Shown here piece after piece: positions 15,340 through 22,021 of a stretch of 22,021 nucleotides of DNA. The stretch is from an uncultured Desulfovibrio sp. (lineage in GTDB: Bacteria; Desulfobacterota; Desulfovibrionia; Desulfovibrionales; Desulfovibrionaceae). The stretch is taken from the NCBI GenBank assembly GCA_945871415.1, contig CAMBWG010000002.1:1-22021 (forward strand), read 5' to 3'. Numbering within the stretch: the stretch's first letter is position 1; the number at the start of each line of letters is the position of its first letter. The position numbers and the translations under genes are program-made. The notes under the pieces are model-generated. The model made no database searches. It worked only from the letters and a program-made list of their open reading frames with translations, and had not been told where the DNA came from.

Positions 15340-17505
15340 CTAGGCGGTCTCCTCGGGGGCGGGCAGCGCCCGCCGCGCTTCTGTTTCGGAAAGATGGGGC
15401 CGCATGGCATTCAGCGTCACGCCAAGCGTCGTCAGATTATGCAGCAGAGCCGAAATACCGGGCGATAAAATCATGAAAAGCCCCCCGGCAAGAAACAGGC
15501 TGTTCAGGATCATGGTAATGCCGAAATTGACATGAATACGGCGCAGGGTACGGCGGCCCAGCTCGCGGGCCACAAGCAGGGCCCGCAGATCGGGGGAGGA
15601 AAGCTGTACGTTGGCAACTTCGCGGGCCAGATCCGCGCCGCCGCACATGGAAATACCCACATGCGACGCCGACAGAGCCGGAGCGTCATTAATACCGTCC
15701 CCAATCATGAGCACCTTGCAGCCCTGGGCGGTCAGCTCCTCCACCACGCCGGCCTTGTCCGTCGGCAAAACGCCCGCACGATACTCGGAAATACCGAGGC
15801 GCGTCGCCACGGTCCGTGCCGTGCGCTCATCGTCGCCGGTCAGCATAAGAATACGCTTAATGCCGGTCCGACGCAGTTCCTCGATGACGGATGCGGCCTC
15901 GGGCCGCAGAGGATCCTCGATGGCAATGAAACCGGCAAGGCGGCCATCCACGGCAAGATAAATGAGCGAATGCCCTTCCGCCGTATGCGCGGCAATGGCG
16001 TCTTCCAGCACGTCGAGGCTCACTCCCTCATCCTGTTCTATGTAATGGCGGCTGCCGACGCAGACCTTCTGTCCGTACAGGCTGGAGGACACGCCGTGCG
16101 CCACGACATATTCCACTTCGGCATGCTCCTCTTCATGCTGCAGACCTTCCTCCTGAGCGCCACGCACGATGGCACGGGCAACGGGATGGGGAAAATGCTC
16201 CTCAAGACAGGCGGTGATGCGCAGCACAAAATCACGCTCAAAACCGGGTGCGGGCACGACGTCCCGCACGGACGGCTGGGCATTGGTCAGCGTGCCCGTC
16301 TTGTCGAAAACGACCGTATCCACTTCGGCCAGCGCCTCAAGAAAACGTCCGCCCTTGATGACCACGCCATACCGCGCACCTTCACGCATGGAAGCCAGCA
16401 CGGCCAGCGGCGTTGCAAGGCGCAGGGCGCAGGAATAGTCCACCAGCAGCACCGACGAGGCCCGCAGCGGATCGCGGGTAAGCAGCCAGACAAGACCGGC
16501 AAGACCAAAGGTAAAGGGCACGGCCATATCCGCCATGCGCTCAAACTTGCCCTGAATGCCGGCTTTGAGAGCCTCGGACTGCTCGATGAAGCTGACAACC
16601 TGCTGCAGGCGGGTGCCGTCGCCCACATGCACGGCGCGAATAACAAGACGCCCCTGCTCCACCACCGTGCCGGAATAGACGGACGCCCCCTTGCCGCGCG
16701 GCACGCCGAGAGGCTCGCCGGTCATGGAAGCCTGATTGACGACGGCCTCGCCGTCCTCAACCACGCCGTCCACAGGAATGGAACCGCCGTCGCGCACCAC
16801 CACAAGATCGCCTTCCCGTACTTCCGACAACGGCACGCAGACTTCCGTGCCGTCCACCAGCAGCCAGACCTGATCCACATTGAGCGCCAGACTGTCGCGC
16901 AGGCTTTCCAGAGACTTGCGGCGGGTCCAGGCTTCCAGCGTTTCCCCCAGCCCCAGAAGCAGCGTCAGCATGGTGACAGTGGAAAAATCCCGGCGCAGCA
17001 GAGAAACGCCTATGGCCGCGGCATCCAGCACATCCACATTGAGTTTGCCCTGAAAGAGCTCCCGGAACCCCTTGCACAGATAGGGCAGCGCACTGGTCAG
17101 GCTGGAAAAGATACGCAATGCCGGAGGCAGCAGCGGGCGCACAAACATGAAGCGGAACAGAGGCCAGAGCCCGGGATCGCCGTTTTCTCCGGGCACGGCG
17201 GGAAGTTCGGGGATGGAACCTTCAGCAACGGACACGGAAAGCGGCTGGCGCCGCTGCGGAGGCTCGTCAGGCAGGCCGTCGCCGGCCGCCGCCAGCGCGG
17301 AAAGAACCCGCTCCCGAGCTTCAGGCAGGAAGAGCAGCAGAACGCTGCCCACCAGCGGATTGACACGGACGCCCTCAACGCCTTCGACAGCGTCGAGCGC
17401 GTCCGCCAGCCCTTCGGCTTCCGACAGGGAAAAGTGTCTGTCGGCGCGCGCACGCAGTCGAACGCCCTCGGAAGTTTCCAGTTCGTGAACAATGAAAAAC
17501 CGCAT
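15340..17505 (-). CDS. Heavy-metal translocating P1B-type ATPase without CPC motif
   Basis: A 721-residue inner-membrane metal pump. The N-terminal 75 residues form an HMA2-like domain (RADRHFSLSEAEGLADAL...VEGVRVNPLVGSVLLLF) without CxxC. Visible ATPase motifs are MTGEP (261-265, actuator), the phosphorylated D401 in DKTGTLT, HP (440-441, P1B-specific nucleotide loop), TGD (556-558) and GDGINDAPAL (602-611). The membrane metal site reads DYSCALRLATP (356-366), with Ser-Cys in place of Cys-Pro-Cys, and the last helix pair ends LLHNLTTLGVTLNAMR (687-702). This points away from classical Cu/Zn pumps; Fe, Mn or another ion is plausible given FeoA upstream. The start at 17505 has AGGGAG seven bases ahead and follows the small membrane protein by 13 bp. 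Confidence 0.9.
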   Translation of the reverse strand: MRFFIVHELETSEGVRLRARADRHFSLSEAEGLADALDAVEGVEGVRVNPLVGSVLLLFLPEARERVLSALAAAGDGLPDEPPQRRQPLSVSVAEGSIPELPAVPGENGDPGLWPLFRFMFVRPLLPPALRIFSSLTSALPYLCKGFRELFQGKLNVDVLDAAAIGVSLLRRDFSTVTMLTLLLGLGETLEAWTRRKSLESLRDSLALNVDQVWLLVDGTEVCVPLSEVREGDLVVVRDGGSIPVDGVVEDGEAVVNQASMTGEPLGVPRGKGASVYSGTVVEQGRLVIRAVHVGDGTRLQQVVSFIEQSEALKAGIQGKFERMADMAVPFTFGLAGLVWLLTRDPLRASSVLLVDYSCALRLATPLAVLASMREGARYGVVIKGGRFLEALAEVDTVVFDKTGTLTNAQPSVRDVVPAPGFERDFVLRITACLEEHFPHPVARAIVRGAQEEGLQHEEEHAEVEYVVAHGVSSSLYGQKVCVGSRHYIEQDEGVSLDVLEDAIAAHTAEGHSLIYLAVDGRLAGFIAIEDPLRPEAASVIEELRRTGIKRILMLTGDDERTARTVATRLGISEYRAGVLPTDKAGVVEELTAQGCKVLMIGDGINDAPALSASHVGISMCGGADLAREVANVQLSSPDLRALLVARELGRRTLRRIHVNFGITMILNSLFLAGGLFMILSPGISALLHNLTTLGVTLNAMRPHLSETEARRALPAPEETA

Positions 17506-17518
17506 GCGCGCTCCCTGC

Positions 17519-17755
17519 CTAGGCGCCCTTACGCTGTTCCTGAGCGGCGCGGGCCTCGGCCGCGAGGTCTTCCATATCTTCCCTGACGGCCGCCACCTTG
17601 CGGGCCAGAGCTTCCTTGACGTCCATGCCGCGGCTCAAAAGATCAGCGGCAAGAGGTTTGACGTCAAGCTTGCCGCGGCTCACGGCCACCGCGCCGATGG
17701 CGCCGACGGCGACGCCGCCCAGAAAAAACAGGGCATACTTGAAGGTTTCGTTCAT
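17519..17755 (-). CDS. Small single-span membrane protein (78 aa) of the metal-ATPase operon
   Basis: One glycine-rich membrane helix (about 7-26, YALFFLGGVAVGAIGAVAVS) is followed by a basic turn and a charged cytoplasmic helix (DVKEALARKVAAVREDMEDLAAEARAAQEQRKGA, about 45-78) likely to form a coiled coil. AAGGGAG lies seven bases before the ATG at 17755, and the gene ends 13 bp before the ATPase start. It resembles the short membrane proteins found next to HMA2-type P-type ATPases, though I cannot name a family with certainty (DUF6110-like at best). It may be an accessory or regulatory subunit of the pump. It lacks metal-binding Cys or His residues. Confidence 0.8.
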   Translation of the reverse strand: MNETFKYALFFLGGVAVGAIGAVAVSRGKLDVKPLAADLLSRGMDVKEALARKVAAVREDMEDLAAEARAAQEQRKGA

Positions 17756-17841
17756 CTTACGCTCCCTTGGCAAAGAAAAAGGTAATAAAAATGGCGGCAC
17801 ATCGCCCGTCGCCGACGCTTTTGCATGAAGCGCATAACGCG

Positions 17842-17970
17842 CGGCTGTGCAGCCGTCCGCCGGATGAACAGCCATCCGGCAACGCTGTCGTACCCCTCCT
17901 TTCCGATCGGGCGGCGAAGTACCGCCGCCCGCACGCCCTCCGAAAGGAATGCGTCCGGCCCTTCCCGGAC
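17842..17970. other. Hairpin-rich intergenic segment between feoA and the small membrane protein gene
   Basis: Four stems occur in 130 bases: CGGCTG/CAGCCG (17842-17855), GCCGGATG/CATCCGGC (17859-17880), CGGGCGGCG/CGCCGCCCG (17908-17931, inside an outer CCTTTC/GAAAGG stem) and GTCCGG/CCGGAC (17953-17970). A further CCCCGG...CCGGGG hairpin lies just past the feoA stop, near 18012-18038. No convincing gene is seen in 17756-18035. It could be a processing, attenuation or REP-like region within the operon. Confidence 0.5.
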
Positions 17971-18035
17971 AAAAGACATTCAACAGCATCGACAACGGAC
18001 GCCTCCCCGGCACCGGCAGGACCGGGCTCCGGGGG

Positions 18036-18272
18036 CTAATTGCCGATGTCGACGCTGATGTGATCAGCTTCGCTGTTGCGCAAGGAAATGGTGACGCCGG
18101 AAATGCGCAGCGCCACGGGGTCACGCAACGGCGCACGTCCCACCACGGAAACGGTCGTTCCCGGAATGATGCCCATGTCGCGGATGCGACGCCCCATTTC
18201 TCCAAGGGCTTCCACGGCGGCGATCTTGCCCTGCTGTCCCACTGCCATCTGTCGCAGGCTGATAATGCTCAT
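18036..18272 (-). CDS. feoA: FeoA-domain protein
   Basis: FeoA is a small SH3-like cytoplasmic protein that normally works with the ferrous-iron transporter FeoB. The 78-residue product fits well: MSIISLRQMAVGQQGKIAAVEALGEMGRRIRDMGIIPGTTVSVVGRAPLRDPVALRISGVTISLR, with the family's L-x-x-M-G-I-x-P-G motif (DMGIIPG, 32-38) and DPVALRISG (51-59). AAGGAG lies seven bases before the ATG at 18272. No feoB is present in the window; downstream genes on the same strand are the metal ATPase cluster, 280 bp away, so it may serve that pump or an unlinked FeoB. The promoter carries a palindromic operator. Confidence 0.92.
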   Translation of the reverse strand: MSIISLRQMAVGQQGKIAAVEALGEMGRRIRDMGIIPGTTVSVVGRAPLRDPVALRISGVTISLRNSEADHISVDIGN

Positions 18273-18333
18273 AACAGACTCCTTGTCGCTTGCAGAAAAA
18301 ATTGCAACCAGCGTCTTTTTTTCTTCACGAAAA

Positions 18334-18362
18334 AAGTTTACGTAAACTTGTCTGCTTGTCAA
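18334..18362 (-). promoter_or_regulatory. feoA promoter with overlapping 16-bp palindromic operator
   Basis: On the minus strand a perfect -35 box TTGACA (18362-18357), a 16-base spacer and -10 TAAACT (18340-18335). The palindrome AAGTTTACGTAAACTT (18334-18349) covers the -10 box and part of the spacer. It lies in the divergent gap with the 65-residue gene, so one regulator could control both. The sequence does not look like a Fur box or a DtxR/MntR site that I can recognise. Confidence 0.6.
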
Positions 18363-18400
18363 GAGATTGGAAGTCAATTTCATTTTTATCGGAGGTCATC

Positions 18401-18598
18401 ATGGAAGAACGCGCTCTCGTTTCCGCTCCCCGTCCGCGCCCTCTGAGCACGCGCAAACTGGCTACCCGCGCCCTTGCCGGGACGTTTGCGGCAACCGTCC
18501 TGCTGAGTCTGATGGGCAAAAAAGCGCACGTGGCGGCGGGCGTCGCCTTTACGGCGCTGGCCCTGCATCATGTCTGGACGCGACGCAAGGCATTGTAA
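18401..18598 (+). CDS. Small membrane protein (65 aa) with transmembrane histidines, divergent from feoA
   Basis: A 65-residue protein has a basic, proline-rich start, then two short hydrophobic stretches (about 23-38, RALAGTFAATVLLSLM, and 44-60, VAAGVAFTALALHHVWT) ending RRKAL. The second is bounded by H43 and H56-H57, spaced like haem- or metal-binding histidines in small cytochrome-b-like families, but no family is recognised. GGAGG lies seven bases before the ATG at 18401, a strong start. Sharing its promoter region with feoA hints at a role in iron or haem handling. Repeat A5 follows 34 bp after the stop. Confidence 0.7.
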   Translation: MEERALVSAPRPRPLSTRKLATRALAGTFAATVLLSLMGKKAHVAAGVAFTALALHHVWTRRKAL

Positions 18599-18631
18599 AC
18601 CCGACGCCGGCAAAAGGCCGCGGCGCGTCCG

Positions 18632-18775
18632 GAGCATTTTCAGTTTGAAATGCTTCGCATTTCAAACCATACGGCCTGTCGCTTCGCGGCAAAAGGCGTT
18701 TTTTCCGCTCACTTCGGGCCGGGCGGCGCTGTATCGCCGCCTCGCGTTTCACCTTTTTCAAAGTTGAAACGCTCT
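18632..18775 (+). repeat. Family A repeat, copy A5 (best-preserved full copy)
   Basis: In order: GAGCATTTTCAG; hairpin TTTGAAATGC-TTC-GCATTTCAAA; CCATACGGCCTGTCGC; CGCGGCAAAAGGCGTTTTTTCCGC; CACTTCGGGCCGG; hairpin GGCGGCG-CTGTAT-CGCCGCC; CGCGTTTCACC; TTTTTCAAAGTTGAAACG; and the terminal GCTCT. The ends are short inverted repeats (GAGC...GCTC). There is no open frame of interest. Confidence 0.8.
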
Positions 18776-18797
18776 GACACCGGCCGCCGCCAACAAA

Positions 18798-18824
18798 GAA
18801 GGCCCCCGCCACGCGGGGGCCTTC
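18798..18824. terminator. Bidirectional terminator hairpin
   Basis: A perfect 12-bp stem, GAAGGCCCCCGC / GCGGGGGCCTTC, around a CAC loop, lies 25 bp past the stop of the minus-strand chemotaxis gene. On the minus strand it is followed by TTTG. It also blocks transcription coming from the 65-residue gene. Confidence 0.8.
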
Positions 18825-18849
18825 TTCACTTGCAGCGGTAACCAGAGGA

Positions 18850-20496
18850 CTACTTTCTGATATAGGGCAGATAGGAAGGGTCTGTGCCCTGAATATGATT
18901 GATGAGCCAGTCCTTGAGGAAGGAAAGCAGATCCGGCCCCACATCGCTCTTGCCGTTCTTGTAGTCCTGTTCGATTTCTTCCAGACGCCGCACGAACTTC
19001 TGATGCACGTCCATATGCTGCAGCGTCTTGGGGTAGTCGGAATGCTTGAAGAACTGCTCTTCCGAGGTAAAATGCGCCACCGTGTAGCCCTTGAGCTGTT
19101 CGATAATCCTGCCGATGACATTGCGATCGGCCCGCGAACGCACGGCCCGGTACAGCTCGTTGATATAACTGCACAGCATGCGGTGCTGCTCGTCGATGAT
19201 GGGCACGCCCAGCTTGAGGGAGTCCGACCATTCCACAAAGACATCCTTGCGGTGCGTCACAAGATCAAAATCTCCCGAAGCCACGGCATGCATGATAAGA
19301 TCCAGCTCTTCCATGCTGCCCTTGAGATTCAGAAGCTGCCCCGTAAAATCGGACATGAGGGAAGCCGTGCGCTCGGCCACTTCGTGCACCTCGTCCAGGG
19401 CGCTGGTCGTCTGCTCGCTGCTGCCGGACTGCTCCTGCGCCGCCGTGCGAATGACGCGCAGATGCTCCGCGGTTTCTTCCATCCGGGTCACGATTTCCAC
19501 CATGAAGGCCCCGGCCGCTCCCGCGCGCTCCGATCCGGCGACGGAAAGTTCCGCAGCCTCTTCCACGGCATCCATATTGCGGCGGGTTTCTTCCTGAATG
19601 GCAAGGACGGCTTCTTCCACTTCCTTGGTGGCGCTCATGGTCTTTTCCGCCAGCTTGCGCACTTCGTCGGCCACCACGGCAAAGCCGCGCCCGGCTTCTC
19701 CGGCACGGGCGGCTTCGATGGCGGCATTGAGCGCCAGCAGATTGGTCTGATCCGCCACTTCATTGATGACGCTCATCACCTGACCGATATCGCTGGCGCG
19801 CTGGCCCAGCGTATCCATGGCACGCTTGAGATGCAGAATGGTTTCCTTGGCGCGGTCAATGGATTCCACCGCGCCTTTGCCCTGCTCCTGACCGGTTACG
19901 GCCTTTTCACGCGAAGCTTCGGCATTGTCGGACAAATCGCCCACCCGCTGGGAAACTTCGCGCGCGGCGTGAGAAATCTGCGTCATGGCCGAAGAAACTT
20001 CCGCCAGACGGAAGCGCTGCACTTCCACGCCGTTATCCACATTACCGACCAGCAGCGCCATATTGCCCAGCTCGGCAACAAACTGCATGCAGGAGTTGTG
20101 CACCTGCTTGAATATGGGCATGGCCTTGTCTTTCTCGGCCGCCAGATCACTGATTTTCTTCCGGGCCTCTTCGAGTTGCCCGGTCAGTTCCCGTGTGGCG
20201 GATGCCTGCTCGGCGCGGGCGCTTTCCACATCCTTTTCCAGAGAGGCGCAGCGTTCGCGCAGGCCCGTCAGGCATTCATCCACGGAATGGCAAAGAGCCG
20301 CGCCGTTTCCGGTCGTTCCCAATGCCGCTCTGATGCGTTCCTGCTGTTTCCGCTGAAGGAAAGCCGCCACAAGTGCGCCCAGAGCGGCAAGCCCCGCGCC
20401 CGCCAGCAGTCCGCTGCCGACAGTCCCGGACGTGCCGACAACACCGGCGGCGATAATAAAACAGAGACAGAGTACAGACGCTGCGATACTGCCCAT
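18850..20496 (-). CDS. Methyl-accepting chemotaxis protein with C-terminal bacteriohaemerythrin domain
   Basis: A 548-residue signal transducer. Two membrane helices (about 4-21 and 28-46) are joined by a very short loop, so there is no periplasmic sensor. A coiled-coil segment (80-125) leads to the MCP signalling domain with its conserved tip [43 protein letters not shown] (244-286). From about 418 there is a haemerythrin domain, [18 protein letters not shown], with the full di-iron ligand set H438, H475, E479, H494, H498, H534 and D539. The domain order recalls DcrH of Desulfovibrio, where haemerythrin binds O2 for aerotaxis; here it should sense oxygen or redox in the cytoplasm. GAGAGGAG precedes the ATG. 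Monocistronic. Confidence 0.94.
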   Translation of the reverse strand: MGSIAASVLCLCFIIAAGVVGTSGTVGSGLLAGAGLAALGALVAAFLQRKQQERIRAALGTTGNGAALCHSVDECLTGLRERCASLEKDVESARAEQASATRELTGQLEEARKKISDLAAEKDKAMPIFKQVHNSCMQFVAELGNMALLVGNVDNGVEVQRFRLAEVSSAMTQISHAAREVSQRVGDLSDNAEASREKAVTGQEQGKGAVESIDRAKETILHLKRAMDTLGQRASDIGQVMSVINEVADQTNLLALNAAIEAARAGEAGRGFAVVADEVRKLAEKTMSATKEVEEAVLAIQEETRRNMDAVEEAAELSVAGSERAGAAGAFMVEIVTRMEETAEHLRVIRTAAQEQSGSSEQTTSALDEVHEVAERTASLMSDFTGQLLNLKGSMEELDLIMHAVASGDFDLVTHRKDVFVEWSDSLKLGVPIIDEQHRMLCSYINELYRAVRSRADRNVIGRIIEQLKGYTVAHFTSEEQFFKHSDYPKTLQHMDVHQKFVRRLEEIEQDYKNGKSDVGPDLLSFLKDWLINHIQGTDPSYLPYIRK

Positions 20497-20688
20497 GAGC
20501 GACTCCTCTCGGGGACAGGGGATATTTCAGTGAGGGAGCAGAGGCAAGAAGCTCTTTCCGGCACGCCATAACAGAGGCTCAGAGTCTAGTCCACTTGCCG
20601 GAAAAAGGAAAGTGCCGCAAAGGGTGTGGCCTTTACCGGGCGCATGGCGTACCTTGAACGAAAACCGACAGGAAGGGAGGTCTTGCCC

Positions 20689-21948
20689 ATGACGGCATTA
20701 CGGAAGAGTTTGTTGCAGCTGGTGTTTTCCGGGGCCTATCTCCTGCGCTGGAACGACAAGCTGCGCCCCGTGGAGCTGGTGGAGCTGGACAAGCAGGCCC
20801 ACAAAATGCTGACGGCCTGCCTGCTGTGGCAGGAAAACACCTCTTCCCTGCCCTGCGAAAGGCGTACGGCCATAGCCCGGCGCCTTGTGGAAGGCGGCAT
20901 TGCCGACTACCTCTACCGCCTGATCATCACAGACATCAAGCCGCCGGTTTTTTACCGCATCAAGGAAAACCCCGAGCATTTCCGCCAGCTCACGGCCCAT
21001 GTGCTGAAAAGGCTGGAACCGAGCGTCGGGCCGCTGGGCGATTTCTGGCTCCGCCTGCAACAGTGGCATGAACAATCGCTGGAAACGACAGCGGCTCCCG
21101 ACGATCTGCTGGCGCGGCGCATTCTGGCTGCCGCGCACATGTATGCGTCCTCGTGGGAGTTCTGCCTGATCCGTCCCGTAAATACCTTTGACGAGGAAAT
21201 GGAGGAAATAGCGGCGTCCTTCCGCAGCCGCCTTGATGCCTTCCGCGATCTTGCCGGAATGACGGCCATTCTGGACGGCACGGACGCTCTGGCCCGCGTG
21301 GCCAACCTCTGCGGCAGGCTCCGTTTCCAGATTCGCTGGACGCAGGTGCCGCGCATTCCCGCCACCTCGGTGCTCGGGCATATGTTCCTCGTGGCGGTCT
21401 ACGCCTATTTCTTCAGTCTGAAAATCGGCGCATGCCCGGCCCGGGCCTGCAACAACTTCTTCTGCGGCCTGCTTCACGATCTGCCGGAGCTGCTGACCCG
21501 CGACATCATTGCGCCGGTCAAGACCTCCGTCCCCAGCCTTCCGGACATCATCCGCCAGTACGAAGAAGAGGAACTCCAGCACCGCATTTTCCAGCCCCTG
21601 CGCCGCGACGGCTACGGGGCGCTGGCGGATCGTCTGGGCTACTATCTCGGCATGGAAACCGGCTCGGAATTCCACGACGCCATCATGCGCAACGGGCATG
21701 CCGAACAGGTGGAAGATTTCTTCACCCTGCACGAACGCTTCAATCACGACAGCCTTGATCCCAAGGACGGGGCCCTGATCAAGGTCTGCGATCGTCTGGC
21801 CGCCTTCATGGAAGCGCACAGCTCCATCCGCAACGGCGTCTCCGCCTCATCCATGCAGGAAGCCTGCATCGGCCTGGGCAAGGACCTGCGCTCCAGCCCC
21901 CTCTCCCCTGTTCTCGGCCTCGAAGCCCTGCTGGCAGACTTTGACTAG
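20689..21948 (+). CDS. HD-domain phosphohydrolase-like protein (YfbR-like HD region)
   Basis: The 419-residue product has a C-terminal half containing an HD domain: GHMFLVAVYAYFF (H231), CGLLHDLPELLTRDIIAPVK (H263, D264, E267) and VCDRLAAFMEAH (D368). This is the H...HD...D metal set of HD phosphohydrolases, with an arrangement closest to the YfbR/HD_3 nucleotidase-like group. The N-terminal 200 residues are soluble, mostly helical, and unassigned (LRWNDKLRPVELVELDKQAHKMLTA). There is no membrane span. The ATG at 20689 has GGGAGG nine bases upstream; an earlier ATG at 20626 lacks a ribosome site. The gene stands alone, divergent from the chemotaxis transducer, and ends 25 bp before repeat B6. 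A nucleotide or cyclic-nucleotide substrate is likely but cannot be named. Confidence 0.8.
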   Translation: MTALRKSLLQLVFSGAYLLRWNDKLRPVELVELDKQAHKMLTACLLWQENTSSLPCERRTAIARRLVEGGIADYLYRLIITDIKPPVFYRIKENPEHFRQLTAHVLKRLEPSVGPLGDFWLRLQQWHEQSLETTAAPDDLLARRILAAAHMYASSWEFCLIRPVNTFDEEMEEIAASFRSRLDAFRDLAGMTAILDGTDALARVANLCGRLRFQIRWTQVPRIPATSVLGHMFLVAVYAYFFSLKIGACPARACNNFFCGLLHDLPELLTRDIIAPVKTSVPSLPDIIRQYEEEELQHRIFQPLRRDGYGALADRLGYYLGMETGSEFHDAIMRNGHAEQVEDFFTLHERFNHDSLDPKDGALIKVCDRLAAFMEAHSSIRNGVSASSMQEACIGLGKDLRSSPLSPVLGLEALLADFD

Positions 21949-21972
21949 GCTCAGGACTCATTACGTTTTTTT

Positions 21973-22021
21973 GAGGGGGAAGAAACCCCTTTTGCTCGCG
22001 GCAAAAAGGGTTTTCTTCCCC
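21973..22021. repeat. Family B repeat, copy B6 (short form, cut by window end); likely terminator
   Basis: GAGGGGGAAGAAACCCCTTT then TGC (21973-21995), loop TCGCG, and GCAAAAAGGGTTTTCTTCCC then C (22001-22021) form a stem of about 20 bp that runs off the window. The arm variant is closest to copy B3 (TTGAGGGGGAAGGAACCC). It starts 25 bp past the HD gene stop. Confidence 0.75.

Noticed and set aside
15532..17586. 684-codon open frame on the plus strand
   Set aside because: It is antisense to the P1B ATPase gene, whose motifs are unmistakable. The product is His/Gln/Arg-rich, as expected from a shadow frame in high-GC DNA, and has no ribosome site.
17756..18035. 71-90 residue open frames in the feoA to small membrane protein gap
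   Set aside because: Arg/Ser-rich, no ribosome site, and overlapping the hairpins; composition is like non-coding high-GC sequence.
18895..20571. 558-codon open frame on the plus strand
   Set aside because: It is antisense to the chemotaxis transducer gene; no plausible domain.
20497..20688. Sigma-28 promoter for the chemotaxis transducer
   Set aside because: A TAAA with 15-base spacing exists near 20630, but the -10 matches only 3 of 8 positions.

Overview
The window is high-GC bacterial chromosome. It most resembles a sulphate-reducing deltaproteobacterium of the Desulfovibrio group (family-level inference, not proven). Pointers are a siroheme decarboxylase subunit of the alternative haem pathway, a DVU0298-type HEAT protein, a chemotaxis transducer ending in a haemerythrin domain (DcrH-like), QueH in place of QueG, and abundant G-rich intergenic repeats. 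There is no phage, insertion sequence, CRISPR array or rRNA.

Layout. 1-55: 5' part of tRNA-Asn(GTT), minus strand, with its promoter. 404-2867 (minus): a purine-type NCS2 permease, a siroheme decarboxylase subunit and queH, closely spaced or overlapping, so probably one operon. 3191-4236 (minus): serine O-acetyltransferase with an unusual Cys cluster, overlapping a 39-residue lipoprotein gene that is easy to miss. 4386-4653 (plus): a good sigma-28-type promoter in front of a YjfB-like motility protein. 4805-6007 (plus): an MdtA-like efflux adaptor with no pump beside it. 6284-6574 (minus): a 96-residue protein of unknown function. 7056-11047 (minus): enolase, type III pantothenate kinase and a GT-C-like polytopic membrane protein. 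11290-14445 (plus): a PAPS-type sulfotransferase, a HEAT-repeat protein and a polysaccharide flippase, likely an envelope-glycan operon. 15046-18272 (minus): FeoA, a small membrane protein, a non-canonical P1B-type metal ATPase and a stand-alone HMA-like protein, with a 65-residue His-containing membrane protein divergent from feoA. 18850-20496 (minus): the haemerythrin transducer. 20689-21948 (plus): an HD-domain phosphohydrolase-like protein.

Gene ends are decorated with two dispersed repeat families. Family A (about 120-145 bp, several hairpins) has six full or partial copies. Family B (G-rich inverted repeat, 50-180 bp) also has six; five of these begin 10-25 bp past a stop codon and the sixth about 100 bp past one. 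Short B copies look like long copies that lost their central core. Together the two families fill most of the larger intergenic gaps and probably act as transcription terminators or mRNA 3'-end structures.

The best candidates for an under-described system are the FeoA / small TM / CPC-less P1B ATPase / HMA2 cluster, with a palindromic operator on its promoter, and the A/B repeat-terminator system. Functions are assigned by recognising motifs by eye; no searches were run.
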